This document shows, one piece after another, positions 41,104 through 46,946 of a stretch of DNA of 46,946 nucleotides (position 1 is the stretch's first letter; each line of letters starts with the position of its first letter). Under the pieces are notes generated by a model that did not search any database, was not told the origin of the DNA, and worked only from the letters and a program-made list of their open reading frames with translations. The position numbers were made by a program, and so were the translations under genes. This DNA is from Candidatus Eisenbergiella merdavium. GTDB lineage: Bacteria; Bacillota; Clostridia; Lachnospirales; Lachnospiraceae. Where the stretch lies: NCBI GenBank assembly GCA_019119595.1, contig DWWS01000041.1, positions 1 to 46,946 of the forward strand. The letters are read 5' to 3'.

Positions 41104-42270
41104 ATGGGACTGGAAGAAAATGCCGTCATTCATTTTCTGCGGAAACTGGATGCGGCGCCTTTCCTGGTCAATTACCAGGGAACGCAGTACAGAATCGGGG
41201 AAGGAACGCCCACATTCACCGTGAACATCAACAAGGAGCTGGATATTAAGGATCTGATGACCAGCACCTCCCTGGCTCTGGGTGAAGCCTACATGAGAGG
41301 CGATCTGAATATCGAGGGGGATCTGTATGAAGCGCTTTCGCACTTTATGGGGCAGATGGACCGCTTTTCCACGGATACCTCCAGACTGAAAAAGCTGATC
41401 TTCACCTCCGGTTCAAAGAAGAACCAGGAAAAGGAGGTCACCTCGCACTACGACATCGGAAACGATTTCTACCGGCTGTGGCTGGATGAAACGCAGAATT
41501 ACTCCTGCGCCTATTTTGAAAATGAAAACGACACGCTGTATGAAGCGCAGGTTCACAAAACCGACCGCATTCTGAAAAAGCTGTACTTAAAGCCCGGCAT
41601 GGAGCTTCTTGACATCGGCTGCGGATGGGGCTTTCTGCTCATCGAGGCCGCCAAAAAATACGGAGTAAGAGGCACGGGCATTACCCTGAGCCACGAGCAG
41701 GAGGCCGCATTCAATGAACGCATCCAAAAGGAAGGGCTTTCCGGACAGCTTTGCGTAAAGCGGATGGACTACCGTGATCTGCCTCAGCTGGGTCAAAGCT
41801 TCGACCGCATTGTGAGCGTGGGCATGGTGGAGCATGTGGGCCGGGAAAACTATGATAAATTCCTGACCTGCGTGGACGAGGTTTTGAAGCCCGGCGGCCT
41901 GTTCCTGCTTCATTTCATCAGCGCGCTGAAGGAGCATCCGGGCGATCCCTGGATCAAGAAATACATTTTCCCCGGCGGCATGGTGCCGTCCTTACGGGAA
42001 ATGGAAAGTGCGGCGGCGGAGCACCGGTTCTACACACTGGATGTGGAGAGCCTCCGTCGCCACTACAACCGCACGCTGCGCTGCTGGAACGCCAATTTCC
42101 AGGCGCATAAGGACGAGGTGCGCGCGATGTTCGACGAGTCTTTCGTGCGTATGTGGGAGCTGTATCTGTGCGCCTGCGCCGCCACCTTTTACAACGGCAT
42201 CATCGACCTGCATCAGATTTTGTGGAGCAAGGGCGTGAACAACGAGCTGCCGATGACGCGATGGTATTAA
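41104..42270 (+). CDS. cfa: Cyclopropane-fatty-acyl-phospholipid synthase
   Basis: 388 residues from ATG 41104 (AAAGGAG 9 nt upstream; an overlapping ATG at 41099 is in another frame). It transfers a methylene group from SAM to cis double bonds of membrane phospholipid acyl chains. VTSHYDIGNDFYRLWLDET, YSCAYFEN, SAM motif ELLDIGCGWGFLLIEAA, SVGMVEHVGRENY and the late NANFQAHKDEV are all family signatures. The N-terminal ~90 residues are the lipid-binding domain. Confidence 0.95.
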   Translation: MGLEENAVIHFLRKLDAAPFLVNYQGTQYRIGEGTPTFTVNINKELDIKDLMTSTSLALGEAYMRGDLNIEGDLYEALSHFMGQMDRFSTDTSRLKKLIFTSGSKKNQEKEVTSHYDIGNDFYRLWLDETQNYSCAYFENENDTLYEAQVHKTDRILKKLYLKPGMELLDIGCGWGFLLIEAAKKYGVRGTGITLSHEQEAAFNERIQKEGLSGQLCVKRMDYRDLPQLGQSFDRIVSVGMVEHVGRENYDKFLTCVDEVLKPGGLFLLHFISALKEHPGDPWIKKYIFPGGMVPSLREMESAAAEHRFYTLDVESLRRHYNRTLRCWNANFQAHKDEVRAMFDESFVRMWELYLCACAATFYNGIIDLHQILWSKGVNNELPMTRWY

Positions 42271-42291
42271 AAAATACGGAAGGACTGAAGC

Positions 42292-42342
42292 AGCCCGCCT
42301 GAGGAAGCCGTATACAAGCGGCTTTACCGGCGGGCTGTTTTT
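42292..42342 (+). terminator. Terminator of cfa
   Basis: AGCCCGCC (42292-42299) / GGCGGGCT (42329-42336) encloses AGCCG/CGGCT (42306-42323) and is followed by GTTTTT. It is 21 bases past the stop codon. Confidence 0.85.
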
Positions 42343-42446
42343 CTGATTCTTTCGGCCTTTTCGGCGGTCTGCTTTTCCGATTCTTTTCTTTTTTTCGGCG
42401 GCCTGCTTTTCCGATTCTTTCATTTTCCCGGCAGGCCTTTTTTCTG
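42328..42446. repeat. 34-bp tandem repeats derived from the cfa terminator
   Basis: A 25-base core CGGCGGNCTGYTTTTCYGAT plus TCTTT starts at 42328, 42362 and 42396, exact 34-base spacing, with a degenerate fourth unit near 42429. The first unit is the 3' arm and T-run of the cfa terminator. The shorter unit CCTTTCCGTTTCAG also repeats twice at about 42457-42485. The stretch 42343-42480 carries nothing else. Confidence 0.85.
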
Positions 42447-42480
42447 CTCCCTTCGGCCTTTCCGTTTCAGCCTTTCCGTT

Positions 42481-44295
42481 TCAGCCTTCCGCAAAAGACT
42501 CCTTCTCATAATACTGGGCCTGTGCCTGCCACATGGCCGCGTAAAGGCCGTCCTCCCGGCTCACCAGCTCCTCATGGCTCCCCCGCTGCACGAGCTTTCC
42601 CTGATGAAACACCAGGATCTCGTCGCAGAAGCGGCAGGAGGAAAGGCGGTGGGAAATGAAGATGGCCGTCCGGCCGCCAACCAGCCTGCGGAAGCCGCTG
42701 TAGATCTCATGCTCGGAAACCGGGTCGAGCGCCGCGGTCGGCTCGTCCAGAACCACGATGGGCGCGTCCTTGTAGAGCGCGCGGGCCAGCGCGATCTTCT
42801 GGGCCTCGCCTCCGGATACCTCCACGCCCTCCTGATCCATGTTCCGGTAAAGGAAGGTGGAAAGGCCTTTTTTCATCCGCCCAAGGCGCTGCCCGAAGCC
42901 CGCCTTTTCCAGGCATTCCTCCACACGCGCGGCGTCATAGTCCTTAGAGCCCGCCACATTTTCTCCCAGAGGCAGGGCCAGGAGCTGAAAATCCTGAAAC
43001 ACCACGGAGAAGCGGCGCAGATATTCCTCGTAGGTATAGTCCCGGATATCCCGGCCGTTCAGCGTCACCCGTCCGCCGTCCGGATCGTACAGGCGGCAGA
43101 GGAGCTTCACCATGGTGGTCTTTCCGCTGCCGTTCATGCCGACCACGGCGATCTTTTTTCCCGGCTCCAGGCGGAAGGAAACATGGGAGAGGGCCGGGGC
43201 CGCCGCACCCGGATAGGTGTAGGACACATCCTCAAATTCCAGGGCCCCGTATCCGTCCGCCTCTTCCATTTGCACGCCGCCGCTCTCCATCCGGTCGGGA
43301 AGGGCGAGATAGGCAAAAGTGCTCTCCATGCGGCTTGCGTTCATCAAAATCTCGTTGGCGCTTTTGGAAAGGGTCTTCAGGCTTTCCGAAAACCGGTAGA
43401 TGGCGGCGGCAAAGAGGACGATGGAGCCGGCGGAAAGGGCGCCGGAAAGCGCCCGGAGCACGATGAACAGGTAGGACCCGCCCATCAGCAGGCCGGAAAG
43501 GCTTCCGTCCAGAAGTCCGGCCCTCCTTTCCAGACGGCTTTCCCCGTCCACCATCCGGTCCCGCTCCTCCTCCCGGAGCGCGTTCTTGATCATCGGCTGG
43601 GCGCGGTAGATGCGGATGTCCTTTCCCTCCCGGTAGGTGATGCCGCCCCGCATCAGATAATTGCTCCTGCTGGTCTGGGAATCAAATTCCCGGCGCAGCT
43701 TCTCCTGGGCGTCGTAGGCCCTCTTTTCCGAACGGATGGAGCAGAGTGTGGCCGCGAGCAGAAGCAGGAGAAAAAGAAGGGTGCTCCAGTGCCGCCACAG
43801 GCCGCCCTGCAGGAATACGGGGATCAGCAGCAGGCCCGCGCACACCGCTCCCACCACGCCGTTCACACAGCGCTGGAACTGGGGCACCATGAAATAGGCT
43901 CCGCAGCCCCAGTCGTAATCATTGTCGATCCGGGCGCGCAGGGCCGCCGTCTCCGGGCTGTCCGCCTGCGCGTAATTCATCCCCATGCTCTTTTCATAAA
44001 ATTCCCATTCCACCAGGTCGTTGCAGTATTCCGAATGGGGAAGGCCGCTGCGCTCCATCTTGCCTCGCAGGGCGTTCAGGAAAAACAGAAGGAGCACGCC
44101 GGCCACAGCCAGGCCCGCAAGCGTCCCGAAGGCCGCTCCCCGCTCCAGCCCGTCCACGAACAGGGAGGATAAGAGGGATGCTGCCAGCGGGATCAGGGCC
44201 TCCGTCACACCCAGGCAGAAGGCCATTTGAAGCGACTGCGGCTCACATTTCCAAATCTCCCGCAGACAGACCCGAAGCATTTTTGTTTTTTTCAT
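42481..44295 (-). CDS. ABC exporter subunit B (permease plus ATPase)
   Basis: 604 residues from ATG 44295 (GGAGG 5 nt upstream). Membrane domain to about residue 330, then an ATPase domain with Walker A GMNGSGKTT, signature VSGGEAQKIALARAL, Walker B IVVLDEPTAALDP and H-loop IFISHRLSS, so catalytically complete. It pairs with the gene 48 bases upstream, probably as a heterodimeric exporter. Substrate unknown; divergent membrane domains with such pairs often export peptides or drugs. Confidence 0.9.
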   Translation of the reverse strand: MKKTKMLRVCLREIWKCEPQSLQMAFCLGVTEALIPLAASLLSSLFVDGLERGAAFGTLAGLAVAGVLLLFFLNALRGKMERSGLPHSEYCNDLVEWEFYEKSMGMNYAQADSPETAALRARIDNDYDWGCGAYFMVPQFQRCVNGVVGAVCAGLLLIPVFLQGGLWRHWSTLLFLLLLLAATLCSIRSEKRAYDAQEKLRREFDSQTSRSNYLMRGGITYREGKDIRIYRAQPMIKNALREEERDRMVDGESRLERRAGLLDGSLSGLLMGGSYLFIVLRALSGALSAGSIVLFAAAIYRFSESLKTLSKSANEILMNASRMESTFAYLALPDRMESGGVQMEEADGYGALEFEDVSYTYPGAAAPALSHVSFRLEPGKKIAVVGMNGSGKTTMVKLLCRLYDPDGGRVTLNGRDIRDYTYEEYLRRFSVVFQDFQLLALPLGENVAGSKDYDAARVEECLEKAGFGQRLGRMKKGLSTFLYRNMDQEGVEVSGGEAQKIALARALYKDAPIVVLDEPTAALDPVSEHEIYSGFRRLVGGRTAIFISHRLSSCRFCDEILVFHQGKLVQRGSHEELVSREDGLYAAMWQAQAQYYEKESFAEG

Positions 44296-44300
44296 GTTTA

Positions 44301-44326
44301 CCTCCATTCCGAAGCGCTTTAGCGCT
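44301..44326 (-). promoter_or_regulatory. Hairpin-coupled Shine-Dalgarno between the two ABC genes
   Basis: AGCGC/GCGCT (44313-44326) running into CTTCGGAATGGAGG (44301-44314), then TAAAC and ATG 44295. The 14-base core is identical to that of the GH2, prfA and mini OadB leaders. Confidence 0.75.
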
Positions 44327-44343
44327 GAGGAAGCGTGCGCAGG

Positions 44344-46158
44344 TCATGCAAAAGCGCCCGCCGGGCTCTCCTGCGACTTCTTATAATACTGGCTCTGCAG
44401 ATCGTACATTTCCCGGTATTCCCCGCAGTTTTTCATCAGCTCCTCATGGCTCCCACAGGCCTTTACCCGGCCGTTTTCCAGGAATACCACCCGGCTGCAG
44501 AACAGGGTGCTCGCCAGCCTGTGGGAAATGTAGACGGCCGTTTTGTTCCCGGAAAGGGAATGGAACATTTCATAGGTCTCGCTCTCCGCGATGGGGTCAA
44601 GGGCCGCCGTCGGCTCGTCAAAAAACAGAAGCTGCGCGCCCTTATAAAGCGCCCTTGCCATCAGAAGCTTCTGCTTCTGCCCGCCGGAAAGGGAGCTTCC
44701 GCCCTCCTGAAGGCTGGTCATCTCGTTGTCCATCCCCCTGGGCAGGCGGCTGACGGCCTCCCACAGCCCCACCTGCTTCAGGCAGTCCTCCACACGCCTG
44801 CGGTCCACGTTTTCATCCGACATCGCCACATTTTCGGCCACGGTAAAGGGAAGGATCGTGGCCTCCTGAAAGACCGGGGCGATGAGAGCGTACAGATCCT
44901 CCTTTTTCAGACTGCGCACGTCCTTTCCATTCAGCAGGATCCGACCGGATTCCGGCTTGTAAAAGCCGCACAGCAGCTTGATGATGGTGGTCTTTCCGGC
45001 CCCGTTCAGGCCCACCAGCGCGATCTTCTCCCCCGGCTCGATGCGAAGGGAAAAATGATCCAGCACCTGATTCCTGCCCCCGTAGGAAAAGCTCACATCC
45101 TCAAAGCAGATGCCAACCGCCTCCTCCTTTCCCGGCGGTTCTTCAGCCGGATCCGGCTCCGGCTCGTCCGCCGCCTCCAGAAAGGCGCGCATCCGGTCCA
45201 GCGGTGGCACCGCCTGCATAAGCTGGCCCACGCTGGCGGAGGTCTGCGTTACCAACGTGGAAAAGGAAGCAACCGCGCTGCAGGCAAGCACAAAATCCCC
45301 CACGGAAAGCGCGCCGGAGGCCGCCTGGTACAGAAACCACAGATAGGCGATCCCGTCCCGGACAAACAGGGTGAGGCTTTCCGCAAAGGCAGCGTGAAAG
45401 AACCGCTGCTGCACCTCCTGCCTCAGCCGGAAATGGGCGTCGTTGTAATGGGCAAAGCACTGGCGGATCCATCCGGAAAGCTCATACAGCCGGATGTCCT
45501 TTCCGTATTTCATGTCTGAGGCCGTCTGCTCCATATACCACCTGCGGGTCTGCAGGCCGCTGCGTTCCTGGATCCGGCTGACCTCGTATTTCTGCGCCCT
45601 CCGAAGCGCCAGGAAATTAACCGCCGACAGCACAAGGATCAGCGCCAGCATCCAGGGGCTCAAGGAAACGATGATGCTCCCGTAGAGAAAAAAGCTGACG
45701 ACGGCGCTTCCCAGCTTCACCACGCCCTCGCTCATCAGCGTGGTGGCCGACCAGGGCCCCCAGTCCACGCTCATCTCCTTCGCCTGCTCGTATTTATCCT
45801 GCCATTCGGCACTCTCCACATGCTCATAATCGCAGTCCAGAGTCTTGCAGAACAGCCGGATCCTAAAAAAACTCCTCACCCGGTCAAGAAGCCGCGTCTT
45901 TCCCCGGGCCGCCATGCTGCCAAGCCCCTGGGAGAGCATCAGAATGCCGGTGAGCGCAAGCAAAAGCGCCGCCGCCCTCCCCGCATCCGCCTGCTCCGTC
46001 GCCAGATCCACGCCGATCTTGGGAAGGTACATGGCGATATAGGGTGTGATCACACTGCATACCACCTCTATGATCAGAAGCGCCATCAGCTTTCTATCGC
46101 TTTCCCAGATTCCCTTCAGCAGATAGCCGATATGATTTCCCAAAGAATATTGTTTCAT
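44344..46158 (-). CDS. ABC exporter subunit A (permease plus ATPase)
   Basis: 604 residues from ATG 46158 (GGGAGGAAAGAACT upstream; the open frame extends to 46320 but without a ribosome site). ATPase motifs are Walker A GLNGAGKTT, LSGGQKQKLLMARAL, LLFFDEPTAALDP and YISHRLAS. First gene of the two-gene exporter operon. Its sequence is clearly different from subunit B and from the exporter at 1.6 kb. Confidence 0.9.
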   Translation of the reverse strand: MKQYSLGNHIGYLLKGIWESDRKLMALLIIEVVCSVITPYIAMYLPKIGVDLATEQADAGRAAALLLALTGILMLSQGLGSMAARGKTRLLDRVRSFFRIRLFCKTLDCDYEHVESAEWQDKYEQAKEMSVDWGPWSATTLMSEGVVKLGSAVVSFFLYGSIIVSLSPWMLALILVLSAVNFLALRRAQKYEVSRIQERSGLQTRRWYMEQTASDMKYGKDIRLYELSGWIRQCFAHYNDAHFRLRQEVQQRFFHAAFAESLTLFVRDGIAYLWFLYQAASGALSVGDFVLACSAVASFSTLVTQTSASVGQLMQAVPPLDRMRAFLEAADEPEPDPAEEPPGKEEAVGICFEDVSFSYGGRNQVLDHFSLRIEPGEKIALVGLNGAGKTTIIKLLCGFYKPESGRILLNGKDVRSLKKEDLYALIAPVFQEATILPFTVAENVAMSDENVDRRRVEDCLKQVGLWEAVSRLPRGMDNEMTSLQEGGSSLSGGQKQKLLMARALYKGAQLLFFDEPTAALDPIAESETYEMFHSLSGNKTAVYISHRLASTLFCSRVVFLENGRVKACGSHEELMKNCGEYREMYDLQSQYYKKSQESPAGAFA

Positions 46159-46265
46159 AGTTCTTTCCTCCCTATGGATGCCTCCCGTCCTTTCCCAACC
46201 AGTATACGAAAAAGCGGCCCTGTCCGCAAGGCCGCCGGGACGAATGCTTTGATTCGGGGACGAAA

Positions 46266-46305
46266 AACAGCCCGGTCTCCGCATAAGCGGTATGGCCGGG
46301 CTGTT
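46266..46305 (-). terminator. Terminator after the GH35 gene
   Basis: Perfect 10-bp arms AACAGCCCGG (46266-46275) and CCGGGCTGTT (46296-46305); the minus strand then reads TTTTCG. An inner CCGC/GCGG pair adds stability. It lies 54 bases past the GH35 stop. Confidence 0.8.
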
Positions 46306-46358
46306 CCTTTTTTCTGCCATTTCAGAGACAGAAGGATTGTTCCTGTTTTCTGTGAGGC

Positions 46359-46946
46359 TCAGCCGATGTCCGGCTCGTCTGTAAGCGCGATCTCTCCCGG
46401 CGCCTTTCCTTCCGTCTCAAACAGGATGATCTCGTTCTCTCCCTTCTTCAAAAGAGGAGCCGGGATGTACAGACGCTTCTGCGGCCCGATCTCCCAGTAT
46501 CTTCCTATATTAAAGCCGTTCACGAACGCGCAGCCCTTTCCCCAGCCTCCGAAATCCAGCCAGGTATCGCAGCATTCCTCCGCTTCAAAGGTAAAACGGT
46601 AAAAGGCGGGAAGTCCTTCCTCATAGCCCTTCGTGAAGTCCAGCTTCTCCAGGTTGTCAAGCGGCAGCGGATACATCTCCCAGTTATAGTGCATGTGGCC
46701 GTTTAACTGCACGCATCCGGCGATCCCCTTCCTCTGGCTCTCCATCCGCGGCCCGAAATTCACGCGCCCCATGTTCTCCATCAGGATGTCCATCCGCGCC
46801 GGACGCTCAAAGCTCACATCCACCTGCGCTTCCTCCAGAAGCTCCCTGTCATACAGGGTCGCCACCGGCATTCCTTCCACGAAGATGTTCGCCCGGTCGT
46901 TCGCTCCCCACAGACGGATCTTCTCCAGGTTCTGCTCCCTCTCCAG
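46359..46946 (-). CDS. GH35 beta-galactosidase, C-terminal part (cut by window edge)
   Basis: The last ~195 residues of a longer protein; the frame is open to the edge and the start is outside. The jelly-roll domains of GH35 are recognisable: GMPVATLYDR, MGRVNFGPRMESQRKGIAG, TWLDFGGWGKGCAFVNGFNIGRYW and QKRLYIPAPLLKKGENEIILFE. Family members release beta-linked galactose. The catalytic barrel is not in the window. Confidence 0.85.
   Translation of the reverse strand: MEREQNLEKIRLWGANDRANIFVEGMPVATLYDRELLEEAQVDVSFERPARMDILMENMGRVNFGPRMESQRKGIAGCVQLNGHMHYNWEMYPLPLDNLEKLDFTKGYEEGLPAFYRFTFEAEECCDTWLDFGGWGKGCAFVNGFNIGRYWEIGPQKRLYIPAPLLKKGENEIILFETEGKAPGEIALTDEPDIG

Noticed and set aside
42328..42446. 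CRISPR-like reading of the 34-bp repeats
   Set aside because: Units are contiguous without variable spacers and derive from a terminator.
42574..44172. 532-codon plus-strand frame opposite ABC subunit B
   Set aside because: Shadow of a gene with complete ABC motifs; no family similarity of its own.
1..46946. CRISPR arrays, tRNA and rRNA genes
   Set aside because: No regularly spaced direct repeats with unique spacers and no cloverleaf or rRNA sequence were recognised.

Overview
The window looks like chromosomal DNA of a gut-type Lachnospiraceae (Clostridia). Three things suggest this: the conserved block rho - rpmE - DUF1385 - prmC - prfA, the DUF4364 and TIGR01212 genes, and many carbohydrate-degradation genes with AraC and LacI regulators. 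Most genes are moderately GC-rich. A few single genes are clearly AT-richer and look acquired: the MazF-like gene at 3.6 kb, the methyltransferase at 16.5 kb, the small protein at 25.7 kb and the NUDIX gene at 32.4 kb. No rRNA, tRNA or CRISPR array was recognised.

Layout. 0-1.6 kb: an ABC exporter whose 3' end breaks off inside the Walker B/D-loop region, apparently at a junction with foreign DNA. 1.7-3.5 kb: a HAD phosphatase joined in frame to a GH43-like domain. 3.6-4.5 kb: a MazF/PemK-like toxin behind a structured, terminator-ended RNA leader. 4.6-10 kb: a GH27 alpha-galactosidase divergent from an AraC regulator and a GH2 enzyme. 10-13 kb: a MATE transporter, an XRE regulator and an unknown protein sharing an operator-like region. 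13-19.4 kb: AraC, LacI, GH88 unsaturated glucuronyl hydrolase, a methyltransferase and a GH50-like enzyme. 19.5-26 kb: YitT with a possible attenuator, a decayed nitroreductase, an S66 peptidase, a second MATE, a frameshifted nucleotidyltransferase, a mini OadB-like membrane protein, a HIT protein and a small unknown. 26.2-32 kb: the translation/termination block. 32.4-35.1 kb: NUDIX, then eda-kdgK. 35.3-40 kb: malic enzyme, a TIGR01212 radical SAM protein, DUF4364, rarA and an ICMT-like methyltransferase. 40.0-40.4 kb: a type I toxin-antitoxin locus with a 32-residue holin-like toxin and a convergent antisense RNA. 40.6-42.3 kb: a small acidic protein and cyclopropane fatty acid synthase. 42.5-46.2 kb: a two-gene ABC exporter. 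46.4 kb to the edge: the C-terminus of a GH35 beta-galactosidase.

Functionally, GH88 releases an unsaturated uronate. After isomerisation and reduction by enzymes not seen here, this becomes 2-keto-3-deoxygluconate, which kdgK and eda convert to pyruvate and glyceraldehyde-3-phosphate. The other glycosidases (GH27, GH2, GH35, GH43-like, GH50-like) would trim galactose- or arabinose-type side chains of plant or host glycans.

The most unusual feature is a family of modular hairpin leaders. At many loci the Shine-Dalgarno sequence is supplied by the same element, a short stem-loop followed by CTTCGGAATGGAGG and then the start codon. Some copies have one to four more perfect hairpins stacked upstream, and the prfA leader and the leader at 40.5 kb carry homologous modules in the same order. 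I know of no name for this element. The MazF-like gene with its hairpin RNA leader and a possible miniature inverted-repeat element at 15.1 kb are the next most interesting.
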